This document shows positions 27,434-36,737 of a stretch of 64,000 bases of DNA, one piece after another. How positions within the stretch are numbered: the stretch's first letter is position 1; each line of letters starts with the position of its first letter. The notes beneath the pieces are model-generated. The model ran no database searches and was not told the origin of the DNA. It saw only the letters and a list, made by a program, of their open reading frames with translations. Made by a program: the position numbers and the translations under genes. Origin of the DNA: Pseudomonas sp. PDM04 (GTDB taxonomy: Bacteria > Pseudomonadota > Gammaproteobacteria > Pseudomonadales > Pseudomonadaceae); assembly GCF_014851765.1 (NCBI RefSeq), contig NZ_JACVAI010000002.1, positions 496,001 through 560,000 on the forward strand, given 5' to 3'.

Positions 27434-28432
27434 ATGACCCGCCAGACCGCTCCAACGCCCTTCCCCCGTCACCTCGCCGTGTTGATTCTGTTGTGCATGG
27501 GCTGCGCCTTTGCCGGCAACCACGTGGCTGCCCGGGTGGCGTTCGACGACGGCGCCGGGGTATTGCTGGCGATTCTGATGCGCTCAGGTGGAACGCTGTT
27601 GGTGCTGGCCGCGCTGGTGCTGTGGCAGCGTCAGAGTCTGCGCTTGCCGGCGGGCGCCTGGCGCTGGCAGTTGCTGCTGGGTCTGCTGATCGCGACCCAG
27701 AGCCTGTGCCTGTACTCGGCCGTGGCCCGGGTGCCGGTGGCCCTGGCGCTGCTGGTGGCGAACGTGTTTCCGATCCTACTGGCGTTGCTCACCTGGGCAT
27801 TGGGCGGGCCGCGGCCAACGGCGCGCACCGCCGCGTTGATGGGCCTGATTCTGCTCGGCCTGGTGTTTGTGCTGGACGTGCCGGGACGGCTCTCGGCCAA
27901 TAGCAATGTCGGCCCCGAGTGGGTGCTCGGGGTCGCGCTGGCGTTCTGCGCCGCCAGTGTGTTCGCCTGTGCGTTGTGGATCACCGATCACAAGCTGTCG
28001 CCGGTGCGCGGCTCGGTGCGCAGCCTGCTGACCATTTTCATCGTCTTCAGCAGCGTCAACCTCGCCGGTCTGACCGGTGCCCTGCCCGGCGGCCTGAACC
28101 TGCCGGCCAGCGCCACCGGCTGGTGGGCGCTGGCGACGCTGGTGGTGCTCTACGGTACCGGCTTCATCGTCCTGTTCATCTCCGTGCCACGTCTGGACAT
28201 GCCGCGCAACGCGCCGGTGATGAACATCGAGCCCCTGGCCACGCTATTGATGGGCTGGATCGTGCTGGACCAGATGCTCAGCGCCGGCCAGGTGATCGGC
28301 GGCGCCATCGTCGTCACCGGCATTGTCCTGCTGACCTGGCGCAAGGCGCAGCGCACGCCCACCGCCAGCGCCTCCCCGGTTACAGCACCAGGCGCCGGTA
28401 ATCCGCCAGCACACTGCTCAGATAGGCGTTGA
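27434..28432 (+). CDS. EamA/DMT-family transporter
   Basis: 332-residue membrane protein with two EamA halves and ten predicted helices; HLAVLILLCMGCAFAGNHVAARVAF is the first helix with a motif common to the family. Start at 27434 (MTRQTAP) follows a long AT-rich leader; frame extends to 27302 without coding character. The last codons overlap the convergent E2 gene by 53 bp. Probably exports or imports a small metabolite; nothing nearby fixes it. Confidence 0.84.
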   Translation: MTRQTAPTPFPRHLAVLILLCMGCAFAGNHVAARVAFDDGAGVLLAILMRSGGTLLVLAALVLWQRQSLRLPAGAWRWQLLLGLLIATQSLCLYSAVARVPVALALLVANVFPILLALLTWALGGPRPTARTAALMGLILLGLVFVLDVPGRLSANSNVGPEWVLGVALAFCAASVFACALWITDHKLSPVRGSVRSLLTIFIVFSSVNLAGLTGALPGGLNLPASATGWWALATLVVLYGTGFIVLFISVPRLDMPRNAPVMNIEPLATLLMGWIVLDQMLSAGQVIGGAIVVTGIVLLTWRKAQRTPTASASPVTAPGAGNPPAHCSDRR

Positions 28433-29630
28433 AACGCCCTGCCGCCGCGCCATCGATGACCCGATGGTCCCAGCTCAGGCTCAACGGCAGCAGATGGCGC
28501 GTGACCACTTCGCCCTCCTCCAGCGCCAACCGTTCGCGGGTTTTGCCCACCCCGAGGATGGCGACTTCCGGGGCATTGATGATCGGCGTGAAATACGTCC
28601 CGCCAATGCCGCCCAGGGACGAAATGGAAAAACAGCCGCCACTCATGTCGGCGACGCTCAACTTGCCCGCCCGGGCCTTCTGCGCCAGTGCCGACATTTC
28701 CCCGGCAATGGCCAGCACGCCTTTACGGTCGACGTCCCTGATCACCGGCACGACCAGCCCTTGTGGCGTGTCGGCGGCAAAGCCGATGTGGCAGTAATCC
28801 TTCAACACCAGGTCGTCACCCTCGAGGCTGGCATTGAACTCCGGGAATTTTCTCAACGCCGCCGCGCACGCTTTCATCAGCAGCGCGAGCAGGGTCAGCT
28901 TGACCCCGCTGCCGGCATTGTCCCGGTTCACCTGCTGGCGAAACTGTTCGAGCTGGGTGATATCCGCATCGTCGTGATTGGTCACGTGGGGAATCATCAC
29001 CCAGTTGCGGTGCAGGTTGGCACCGCTGAGTTTCCGGATTCGCGACAGCGGCTGGGTCTGCACCGGACCGTATTGGGCAAAGTCCACCACCGGCCAGGGC
29101 AGCAGACCGACCATCGGCGGGACGCGGTCGCCTGCCCCCGGGGCGCTCAGCGCCCCTTTGACGTGCGCCAGGACGTCCGGCCGGGTGATGCGCCGACGCA
29201 GGCCGGTGCCCTGGATGGCGGCGAGTGACACCCCCAGTTCACGGGCGAACTTGCGTATCGAAGGCGATGCCAGCGGCAAGTCCGTGAGCGGTGCTTTCAC
29301 CTCGATGCGCGGCAGTGCCGGCGCAACGTCCGGCGATTTTACCGGGCTGACCGCTGGCTCGCTCAGCGAAGCCGTGATCGGCGCTGGCGCGGCGCATTCG
29401 ATCAAGGCAATCGGCGAACCCTGACTGACCTTGTCATCCAGGCTGACCGCCAGCGATTGCAGCACGCCCGCCTGCGGCGAGGGGATTTCCATGGACGCCT
29501 TGTCGGTCTCGACAATGATCAGCGCCTGGCCTTCGAGCACCGCATCGCCGGCCCTGACGAGGATTTCTATCACGCCGACATCCCTGGCATCGCCAATGTC
29601 GGGCACCCGCACTTCATACACGTTGTTCAT
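28380..29630 (-). CDS. aceF: Pyruvate dehydrogenase E2, dihydrolipoamide acetyltransferase
   Basis: 416-residue E2 with one lipoyl domain (Lys44 in VETDKAS), a proline/alanine linker, a peripheral subunit-binding domain near 135-175 (PSIRKFARELGV) and the acetyltransferase domain with His389 and Asp393 in SWDHRVIDG. Many Pseudomonas AceF proteins have more than one lipoyl domain, so this is a short version. The start at 29630 has AGGAA at six bases. It follows the E1 gene by 40 bp; no E3 gene is present, so a general lipoamide dehydrogenase must serve it. Confidence 0.9.
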   Translation of the reverse strand: MNNVYEVRVPDIGDARDVGVIEILVRAGDAVLEGQALIIVETDKASMEIPSPQAGVLQSLAVSLDDKVSQGSPIALIECAAPAPITASLSEPAVSPVKSPDVAPALPRIEVKAPLTDLPLASPSIRKFARELGVSLAAIQGTGLRRRITRPDVLAHVKGALSAPGAGDRVPPMVGLLPWPVVDFAQYGPVQTQPLSRIRKLSGANLHRNWVMIPHVTNHDDADITQLEQFRQQVNRDNAGSGVKLTLLALLMKACAAALRKFPEFNASLEGDDLVLKDYCHIGFAADTPQGLVVPVIRDVDRKGVLAIAGEMSALAQKARAGKLSVADMSGGCFSISSLGGIGGTYFTPIINAPEVAILGVGKTRERLALEEGEVVTRHLLPLSLSWDHRVIDGAAAGRFNAYLSSVLADYRRLVL

Positions 29631-29670
29631 GAGCATTTCCTGAAAATTCGACTCGACCTGAAGCCCGGCT

Positions 29671-32370
29671 TCAGGCCTCCCAGGGCGCGAGCGCCTCGAC
29701 ATCGATGGCGTACCGCACAATCGCCTCGGTACAGACAGCCGCCTCCAGGCGCCCTGCCTGCACCAGCGATGTCAGCGCGCTCAAGACGATCTGATGGCGG
29801 TCCACTTCGAAGAAACGGCGCAGTTGGCTGCGGGTATCGCTGCGGCCGAAACCGTCGGTCCCGAGCACGCTGTAGGGCGCGTCCAGGTCGCTGGCGATCA
29901 GTTGCGGCAAGGCACGCACGTAGTCGGTGCAGGCGATGACCGGTGCAGTGGCCGTCAGCGACGCCCGGACATGGCTGAGCCGTGCCGGTTGTCCGGGATG
30001 CAGACGGTTCCAGCGTTCGACTTCCCGGGCGTCACGGGCCAGTTCGGTGAAACTGGTGACGCTCCAGACTTCGCTGTCGACGTTCCAGTCGCTGGCCAGC
30101 AATTCGGCTGCGGCAATCACTTCCAGCAGGATCGCGCCGCTGCCCAGCAACTGCACGGTGCCCCGCGCATCCTCGACTTCATGTCGGGCGAACAGGTACA
30201 TGCCCTTGATGATCGCCGCTTCGACGCCTTCGGGCAGGTTGGCTTGCGGGTAGTTCTCGTTCATCAGCGTGACGTAGTAGAACTCGTCGACCTGGCGCTC
30301 CAGCATCTGGCGCATGCCGTGGTCCAGGATCACCGCGAATTCTGCGGCGAACGCCGGATCGTAGGCCCGGCAATTGGGCACCATCGACGCCATCAGGTGG
30401 CTGTTGCCGTCCTGATGCTGCAAGCCCTCGCCCCCCAGCGTGGTGCGGCCCGCCGTGGCCCCGAGCAGGAACCCGCGCGCCCGCTGATCGGCCGCCGCCC
30501 AGATCAGGTCGCCAATGCGCTGGAAGCCGAACATCGAGTAGTAGATGTAGAACGGTAGCATCGGCAGGCCGTGCACGGAATAGCTGGTGGCGGCGGCCAC
30601 CCAGGAGCTGATTGCCCCGGCCTCGCTGATGCCCTCTTCGAGAATCTGCCCGTCCAGCGCTTCGCGGTAACTGAGGATCGAGCCGATGTCTTCCGGCTCA
30701 TAACGCTGCCCCACGCTGGAGTAAATGCCGATCTGCTTGAACAGGCTGGCCATGCCGAACGTGCGCGCCTCGTCGGCGACAATCGGCACGATGCGCGGGC
30801 CCAGTTGCTTGTCCCGCAACAATCCGCTGAGCAGGCGGACGAAGGCCATGGTGGTGGACATTTCCTTGCCCTCGGCGGCGATGGCAAACCCGGCATAGCT
30901 GTCGATGTCCGGCACGGCCAGCGGCGCCGAACGAGTCGGCCGCGAAGGCAGGTAGCCGCCCAAGGCCTGGCGACGCTCGTGCAGGTAACGCATTTCGGCA
31001 CTGTCGGCAGCCGGCTTGAAGAAGCTCAGGGAGGTCGCCTGTTCATCGCTCAGCGGCAGGTTGAAACGGTTGCGGAAGGCGATCAACGCATCCTTGTCGA
31101 GCTTCTTCTGCTGGTGCACGGTCATCTTGCCCTGCCCGGCATCGCCCATGCCGAACCCCTTCTTGGTCTGCGCCAGGATCACCGTCGGCTTGCTGCCCTC
31201 GCGCATCGCGCTGTGGTAAGCGGCAAAGATTTTCACCACGTCGTGGCCACCGCGTTTGAGGCGGTCGATCTGTTCATCGGTCAGCCCCTGAGCCAACTGC
31301 GCCAGGGCTTCGTTCTGGCCGAAGAAATGATCGCGGTTGAAGCGCCCGTCCTTGGCGGCAAAGGTCTGGAACTGGCCATCGACCGTGGCAGACAAGGCCT
31401 TGACCAGTGCCCCGTCGTGGTCCCGGGCAAACAAGCCGTCCCAGTCGGAGCCCCAGACCAGCTTGATCACATTCCAGCCCGCCCCGCCGAACAGCGCCTC
31501 CAGTTCGTCGATGATGCGCCCGTTGCCGCGCACCGGACCGTCCAGGCGCTGCAGGTTGCAATTGACCACCCACACCAGGTTGTCCAAGCCTTCGCGCGCC
31601 GCCAGCGTCAGGGCCGACATGCTTTCCGGCTCATCCATTTCGCCGTCGCCAAACACCCCCCACACGGTGCGCCCGGCGGTGTCCTGCAGGCCACGGTGTT
31701 GCAGATAACGCATGAAACGCGCCTGGTAGATCGAGCTGATCGGACCGATGCCCATCGAGCCGGTCGGGAACTGCCAGAAGTCCGGCATCAACCAGGGGTG
31801 AGGGTAACTCGACAGCCCGCGAGCACCCTGGGCGCCGGCGCCGATCTCCTGGCGGTAATGCTGCAGGTCCTGCTCTTCAAGCCGCCCCTCCAGAAACGCC
31901 CGTGCATAGACACCGGGCGCCGAATGCGGCTGATAGAACACCAGGTCACCGCCGCTGCTCTCGGTGCGCGCCTTGAAGAAATGGTTGAAGCCCACTTCGA
32001 ACAGGTCGGCGGCGCTGGCGTAACTGGCGATGTGGCCGCCCAGTTCGCCATAGGCCTGGTTGGCCCTGGCGACCATGACCAGCGCGTTCCAGCGCATGAT
32101 CGAGGCCAGGCGTTCTTCCATGGCCAGGTCACCGGGAAACACCGGCTGCTGTTCCACGCCGATGGTGTTGATGTAAGGCGTGCCGTGACGCGGCCGCCAG
32201 CCGATGTCGGCGGTGCTCGCCAGCGTCACCAGCATGTCCATGATCTGCCGTGCCTGCCCGGCACCGCCGTGGGCGATGACCGACTGCAAGGCCTCTCGCC
32301 ATTCGGTGAGTTCTTCAGCGTCTTGCGGGGTCTGCCCGGGGAATTGGGCCTGCAGATCGGACGGGTTCAT
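29671..32370 (-). CDS. aceE: Pyruvate dehydrogenase E1, homodimeric type
   Basis: 899-residue AceE-type thiamine-diphosphate enzyme, about the usual size for the family. GDGEMDEPES to NCNLQRLDGP is the ThDP/Mg motif, and the ETSGSDLVF- and GFGMGDAGQGK-like blocks are as expected. It decarboxylates pyruvate and acetylates lipoyl-E2. Start 32370 has GGAG six bases before; its ATG overlaps the stop of the upstream small gene (ATGA). This is likely a second PDH copy, since the housekeeping aceEF of Pseudomonas is usually not preceded by such small genes; that cannot be shown from the window. Confidence 0.92.
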   Translation of the reverse strand: MNPSDLQAQFPGQTPQDAEELTEWREALQSVIAHGGAGQARQIMDMLVTLASTADIGWRPRHGTPYINTIGVEQQPVFPGDLAMEERLASIMRWNALVMVARANQAYGELGGHIASYASAADLFEVGFNHFFKARTESSGGDLVFYQPHSAPGVYARAFLEGRLEEQDLQHYRQEIGAGAQGARGLSSYPHPWLMPDFWQFPTGSMGIGPISSIYQARFMRYLQHRGLQDTAGRTVWGVFGDGEMDEPESMSALTLAAREGLDNLVWVVNCNLQRLDGPVRGNGRIIDELEALFGGAGWNVIKLVWGSDWDGLFARDHDGALVKALSATVDGQFQTFAAKDGRFNRDHFFGQNEALAQLAQGLTDEQIDRLKRGGHDVVKIFAAYHSAMREGSKPTVILAQTKKGFGMGDAGQGKMTVHQQKKLDKDALIAFRNRFNLPLSDEQATSLSFFKPAADSAEMRYLHERRQALGGYLPSRPTRSAPLAVPDIDSYAGFAIAAEGKEMSTTMAFVRLLSGLLRDKQLGPRIVPIVADEARTFGMASLFKQIGIYSSVGQRYEPEDIGSILSYREALDGQILEEGISEAGAISSWVAAATSYSVHGLPMLPFYIYYSMFGFQRIGDLIWAAADQRARGFLLGATAGRTTLGGEGLQHQDGNSHLMASMVPNCRAYDPAFAAEFAVILDHGMRQMLERQVDEFYYVTLMNENYPQANLPEGVEAAIIKGMYLFARHEVEDARGTVQLLGSGAILLEVIAAAELLASDWNVDSEVWSVTSFTELARDAREVERWNRLHPGQPARLSHVRASLTATAPVIACTDYVRALPQLIASDLDAPYSVLGTDGFGRSDTRSQLRRFFEVDRHQIVLSALTSLVQAGRLEAAVCTEAIVRYAIDVEALAPWEA

Positions 32371-32786
32371 GGGCATCTCCTGCAAAAGGCTGTGTCAGGA
32401 TCGAGGCGTGGCACCGGGGTGGACCGGGCCAGGCTTTTAACGTGTTCCACCGCTGCGATGACCGAGCGTTCGCTCGGGGCGTGCTCGGCGATCGGATAAA
32501 TACTGATTCTGCGCCTGGGCAGTTCGCGTAAAAAGCGCTTGTCCAGTTCGCCGGCCACCACCAGGCAGTAATCGCAGGTGGGCAGGCGTGCTTCGAACAA
32601 ATCGTCGTTCGTGGGCATCGCCTCGACCTGCATCAGGGCGACGTTTTCAAAACAACTGAAGCTGTGGTGAATCAACGCCAGGTGTTCGCTTTCCAGTCCG
32701 GCCGTGAACACCACGACCCGCGTTTCGCTGGAGGGCTCACGCATCCATTTCCTGCCTGGATGACGATAGTCGGCAGTTTGGCTCAT
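32367..32786 (-). CDS. Unknown small protein upstream of aceE (B)
   Basis: 139 residues, no signal peptide. A strand-helix start RVVVFTAGLESEHLALIHHSF and FENVALMQVE suggest an alpha/beta fold, followed by TCDYCLVVAGELDKRFLREL and a helical end (VIAAVEHVKSLAR). It resembles the next protein upstream in the same pattern (VV-x-x-T-A, then a helix, then VA-x-x-V), so the two may be distant paralogues. Coupled to aceE by an ATGA overlap. I do not recognise the family; a role in assembly or control of the PDH complex is a guess. Confidence 0.72.
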   Translation of the reverse strand: MSQTADYRHPGRKWMREPSSETRVVVFTAGLESEHLALIHHSFSCFENVALMQVEAMPTNDDLFEARLPTCDYCLVVAGELDKRFLRELPRRRISIYPIAEHAPSERSVIAAVEHVKSLARSTPVPRLDPDTAFCRRCP

Positions 32787-32830
32787 AGGCTTTGCCTTTC
32801 TTGTAATGAAGTTGGATTCAGCACGCTGGG

Positions 32831-33295
32831 CTAAAGGGCGCAGCGCTCCTGCAGCAGGCTTTTCGCCAGACGACGGGTGGCCGATAGAACGTGCTCCACC
32901 TGTCGGTCCATCCCTTCGCTGGAGGTGGCCACGGCACCCAGTTCGACCACCCGCAACGGGTGCCCGCACACCGAGCCGAGCCAGGTCAGCCCAGGCTCCG
33001 CGCCGGTTTCGACATCCAGCAGAAAGCTGCCTTTGGCCACGCCGCGCAGCAGATGACCGGCATCGCTCGCGTCGGTGGGCGTCGAGGGTTCGGGACTGGA
33101 ACCGACCTGCAACCAGTCGAGCATCAGTTGCCGCGAATGCTGGACGGCCAGATAGGCCACCTGGTCCCAATCGTCGATGGCCGCGTGCAACTGGTCGATC
33201 ATGTAGTGGGGCAGCGCGGCACTGGTCACGATGACCACCCCGACGTCCGCCGAAGGTGCTTTGATCCAGACAGCGGAAGGCGATATCTCATGCAT
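32831..33295 (-). CDS. Unknown small protein, first gene of the PDH operon (A)
   Basis: 154 residues, cytoplasmic. GVVIVTSAALPHYMIDQLHAAIDDWDQVAYLAVQ near the start is followed by a tryptophan- and leucine-containing middle (LMLDWLQVGSS), GSFLLDVETGAEPGLTWLG and a C-terminal helix. The start at 33295 has GGGAG at seven bases. The frame is open to 33511 but that part runs through REP sequence. Gap to the next gene is 44 bp. No known family recognised; see protein B for the shared pattern. Confidence 0.7.
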   Translation of the reverse strand: MHEISPSAVWIKAPSADVGVVIVTSAALPHYMIDQLHAAIDDWDQVAYLAVQHSRQLMLDWLQVGSSPEPSTPTDASDAGHLLRGVAKGSFLLDVETGAEPGLTWLGSVCGHPLRVVELGAVATSSEGMDRQVEHVLSATRRLAKSLLQERCAL

Positions 33296-33341
33296 GGCGG
33301 TACTCCCGAGGTTTCCAACGATATCCAGCCAACACCCGACC

Positions 33342-33478
33342 ACGGCGCAGGCTCGCTCCTGCAAAAAACACCGCGTGGAGCGAGCCTGCTCGCGATGGAC
33401 GTGAACGATGATGCGGGCGGCCTGAATGCCCGCGGTGTCCAGTTTTTTTCGCGAGCCACTTCGCTCCCGCAGGATCGG
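33342..33478. repeat. REP/BIME cluster downstream of acdS
   Basis: GCAGGCTCGCTCCTGCA (about 33348-33363), GTGGAGCGAGCCTGCTCGCGATGG (33375-33398) and a further copy ending CGAGCCACTTCGCTCCCGCAGG (about 33452-33473) occupy most of the gap between acdS and the PDH operon. At least three REP-like units are seen. Confidence 0.75.
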
Positions 33479-33479
33479 G

Positions 33480-34496
33480 TCAGCCGTTACGGAACAGGAA
33501 ACTGTAGGCATTCAGCGCGGGCACCCCGCCGAGGTGGGCGTACAGCACTTTCGAACCTTCGGGGAACTCGCCGCGACGGACCCTTTCGATCATCCCGTGC
33601 ATGGACTTGCCCTCGTACACCGGGTCGGTCAACACGCCCTCCAGGCGCCCGCACAGGCGAATGGCTTCCAGTGTGCCGTCGTTGGGCAAACCGTACTCGG
33701 GATAGGCAAAGCGGGTGTCGAGCACCACATCGTCTTCGGTGATTTCGCGCCCCAACTCCACCAGTTCAGCGGTGTGCCGGGCGATGCGCAGGATCTGCGC
33801 CTTGGTCTGGGCGGGCTTGGCCGAGGCGTCGATGCCGATGACATTCTTCGAGCGACCGTCGGCGGCGAACCCCACCACCATGCCCGCCTGGGTACTGCCG
33901 GTGACCGAGCACACCACGATGTAGTCGAACTTGAAGCCCAGCGCCTCCTCCTGCTGGCGCACTTCCTCCGCGAACCCGACGAACCCCAGGCCGCCATAAG
34001 GGTGTTCGGAACAGCCGGCCGGAATCGGAAACGGTTTGCCGCCCCGCTCCTTGACGTCGCTCATGGCCTTCTCCCAGCTGGGGCGAATGCCGATGTCGAA
34101 ACCGGCCGCATCCAGCCGCACATCGGCACCCATGATCCGCGACATCTCGATATTGCCCACCCGGTCGTACACGGCGTCGGAGTAGTTGACCCAGTTTTCC
34201 TGGACCAGCACGCACTTCATGCCCAGGTGGGCCGCGACGGCCGCCACCTGGCGGGTCTGGTTGGACTGGATGCCGCCAATCGACACCAGGGTGTCGCAGC
34301 CCTGCTCGATGGCTTCGGGAATCAGGTATTCAAGCTTGCGTGTCTTGTTGCCACCGAAGGCCAGGCCGCTGTTGCAGTCTTCGCGCTTGGCGTACAGCTC
34401 GACCTTGCCGCCCAGGTGTTCGCTGAGGCGCTTCAAGGGGGTGATGGGCGAAGGGCCGAAGGTCAACGGATAGCGCTTGAAACGATTCAGGTTCAT
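33480..34496 (-). CDS. acdS: 1-aminocyclopropane-1-carboxylate (ACC) deaminase
   Basis: 338-residue PLP enzyme that opens ACC, the precursor of plant ethylene, to 2-oxobutyrate and ammonia. Lys51 (GGNKTRK), Ser78, Tyr294, Glu295 (DPVYEGKS) and Leu322 (YAHLGG) are all present; Glu295 and Leu322 are the residues that separate true ACC deaminases from D-cysteine desulfhydrases. Start 34496 has AAGGAG at seven bases. Divergent from the Lrp-type regulator acdR. It suggests a plant-associated life style. Confidence 0.96.
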   Translation of the reverse strand: MNLNRFKRYPLTFGPSPITPLKRLSEHLGGKVELYAKREDCNSGLAFGGNKTRKLEYLIPEAIEQGCDTLVSIGGIQSNQTRQVAAVAAHLGMKCVLVQENWVNYSDAVYDRVGNIEMSRIMGADVRLDAAGFDIGIRPSWEKAMSDVKERGGKPFPIPAGCSEHPYGGLGFVGFAEEVRQQEEALGFKFDYIVVCSVTGSTQAGMVVGFAADGRSKNVIGIDASAKPAQTKAQILRIARHTAELVELGREITEDDVVLDTRFAYPEYGLPNDGTLEAIRLCGRLEGVLTDPVYEGKSMHGMIERVRRGEFPEGSKVLYAHLGGVPALNAYSFLFRNG

Positions 34497-34697
34497 GACT
34501 CTGCTCCTTGGTGATTGGATATCCAAGCGCCAGGCCTAAAGGCCACAAGACTGCACAGGCAGGCTGTTCGTGGGCGGCTTCGATGAGTTCAATAGTAAGA
34601 ACAAACCCGAAAATATGTGTTGCAAGTTTCAATCGATTAAAGAAACATAAATCGCCAACTACCAATCAGAACCTTCTTTTATTGTGCAGATATCGCC

Positions 34698-35207
34698 ATG
34701 AGCGCAACAAATAGTCGCAACAAAGGCGCGAGCCCAGCCACGGAGCCACCTGCGCTGGATCGCACTGATCGAGCCATTCTCAAGACCCTGCAGCGCGACG
34801 CGTCCATCTCCAATGTGGCTCTGGCCGAGAAGGTCAAATTGAGCGCGCCGGCCTGTCTGCGGCGCGTCGAACGCCTCAAGCAGGCAGGCCTGATCAAGGG
34901 CATCGTCGCGTTGCTCGACAGCGAAGCGCTGGAGGCAGGGATGGTGGTGTTGATCGGCGTGGTGCTGGATCGCTCGACCCCGGAATCCTTCGCCGCGTTC
35001 GAAGCGGCGGCGCAAAAGGTGTCCGGCTGCATGGAATGCCATGTGGTGACGGGGGAATTCGACTACTTCATGCTGTTGCGCACCAAGGACAGCAACAGCT
35101 TCAACCGGCTGCACGCCGAGCAGTTGCTGTACCTGCCCGGCGTGCGCCAGATCCGTTCGTTCATGGGCCTGCGCAACGTGTTGTCGACGACGCAGATCCC
35201 TCTTTGA
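34698..35207 (+). CDS. acdR: Lrp/AsnC-family regulator of acdS
   Basis: 169 residues: helix-turn-helix near 35-60 (SNVALAEKVKLSAPACLRRVERL) and a RAM-type effector domain (GMVVLIGVVLDRS, GEFDYFMLLRTKDSNSF). It is divergent from acdS over a 201-bp AT-rich gap, the known arrangement of AcdR, which controls acdS. The gap (34497-34697) likely holds the AcdR and other binding sites; I saw a loose AT-rich region at 34590-34640 but no exact motif. Confidence 0.92.
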   Translation: MSATNSRNKGASPATEPPALDRTDRAILKTLQRDASISNVALAEKVKLSAPACLRRVERLKQAGLIKGIVALLDSEALEAGMVVLIGVVLDRSTPESFAAFEAAAQKVSGCMECHVVTGEFDYFMLLRTKDSNSFNRLHAEQLLYLPGVRQIRSFMGLRNVLSTTQIPL

Positions 35208-35227
35208 GCCAACCGTTGAAGACGACG

Positions 35228-36571
35228 TCAGTGGGCCGACGTCGCCGCCACGCGCCAGAGCGTGTTGCCGACGTCGTCGGCCACCAGCAACGCTCCGCTG
35301 CGATCGAGCATCACGCCCACCGGCCGGCCCTGGGCCTCGCCATCGGCATTGAGGAAACCGGTCAGGAAGTCCACCGGCAGCGCCGAAGGTTTGCCGTCGC
35401 TGAATGGCACGAACACCACTTTGTAGCCGGCCTGCGGGTTGCGGTTCCATGAACCGTGTTCGCCAATGAACGCGCCATTGGCGAAAGCCTCCGGCATGCC
35501 GCGCGCATCGGAGAACGCCAGGCCCAACGGGGCGACGTGAGTGCCCAGGGCGTAATCCGGGGCAAGGGCCAGTGTCACCTTGTCCGGGCGCGGCGGTTGC
35601 ACGCGGACATCGACATGATTGCCATAGTAGCTCCAGGGCCAGCCGTAGAACGCGCCGTCCTGCACCGACGTCAGGTAGTCCGGCACCAGGTCGCTGCCGA
35701 TTTCGTCGCGCTCGTTGACCACCGTCCACAACTGGCTCGAACCGGGTTTCCAGGCCATGCCGTTGGGGTTGCGCAGGCCGCTGGCGTAAAGGCGCTTGCT
35801 GGCGCTCTGGACGTCGATCTCCCAGATCGCCGCTCGCCCTTCTTCTGCCTCCAGGCCGTTCTCACCGACATTGCTGTTGGAGCCGACAGTCACGTAGAGC
35901 TTGGTGCCCTCGGGATTGGCCAGCACGTTCTTGGTCCAGTGGTGGTTGATACCTGCCGGCAGGTCGGTGACCTTGACCGGGGTCGCACTGATTTCGGTCT
36001 GCCCTTCATGGTACGGCACCTTGACCAGTGCATCGGCGTTGGCAATGAACAGCTCTTCCCCCACCAGCGCCATGCCGAACGGTGACGTCAGCCCGCTCAT
36101 GAACACCGTGCGCAGTTCCGCGTGACCATCACCGTCGGCGTCGCGTAGCAGGGTGATGCGGTTGGCGCTGGGCGCATCGGCACCGACCCGCCCCATCACG
36201 ATCCCCATCGCCGTGCGGCGCGCCCAGGCCAACGGTCCGCTGCCGCCATCGGTAGCGCCATCAGGCATCGGTGGGTGATTGCTTTCGGCAACCAGCACGT
36301 CGCCATTGGGCAGCAGATAGACCCAGCGCGGGTGATCCAGATGCTCGGCAAGCGCCGTCACCTTGAACCCGGCCGGTGCCTTGGGCGCATCGCCGCCCGA
36401 CCAGCCGACCGCCTTGGAAACCTTCAGTGTGGGGATCAGCGACGTGGTGGGATCGGGCAGTTGCGGGTTCGGGCCGACACTGGCCTGGGGCGGCAGCTTG
36501 GACGATTCGCCACAGGCGGCGAGCAGCGCGGTCGTGGTCATCAAGAGCGCCAGTCGGCGGGAGACAGTCAT
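35228..36571 (-). CDS. Sorbosone dehydrogenase-like lipoprotein (beta-propeller)
   Basis: 447 residues with a lipoprotein signal: LLAAC, Cys20. The mature part is a six-bladed propeller of the glucose/sorbosone dehydrogenase family (AEHLDHPRWVYLLPNGDVLVAES, GLRNPNGMAWKPGS, AFIGEHGSWNRNPQAGYKVVFVPF). Relatives are PQQ-dependent sugar dehydrogenases, but PQQ binding cannot be confirmed by eye. It follows acdR convergently and stands alone. No link to neighbours is clear. Confidence 0.82.
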   Translation of the reverse strand: MTVSRRLALLMTTTALLAACGESSKLPPQASVGPNPQLPDPTTSLIPTLKVSKAVGWSGGDAPKAPAGFKVTALAEHLDHPRWVYLLPNGDVLVAESNHPPMPDGATDGGSGPLAWARRTAMGIVMGRVGADAPSANRITLLRDADGDGHAELRTVFMSGLTSPFGMALVGEELFIANADALVKVPYHEGQTEISATPVKVTDLPAGINHHWTKNVLANPEGTKLYVTVGSNSNVGENGLEAEEGRAAIWEIDVQSASKRLYASGLRNPNGMAWKPGSSQLWTVVNERDEIGSDLVPDYLTSVQDGAFYGWPWSYYGNHVDVRVQPPRPDKVTLALAPDYALGTHVAPLGLAFSDARGMPEAFANGAFIGEHGSWNRNPQAGYKVVFVPFSDGKPSALPVDFLTGFLNADGEAQGRPVGVMLDRSGALLVADDVGNTLWRVAATSAH

Positions 36572-36737
36572 GGTTCAAACCTCGCGATGGCCATCCGGGG
36601 CCAATGAGTGGGCAGGCAAAATCCCGTCGAGTATCGCGACCTTGATCCGGCGCAAACACCGTCCCTGTCACAAATCAATTTTTCCTGAATCGCACGAATG
36701 CTCGCCCTCGATGGCGGGCAGTATCACAGAGCGGATG

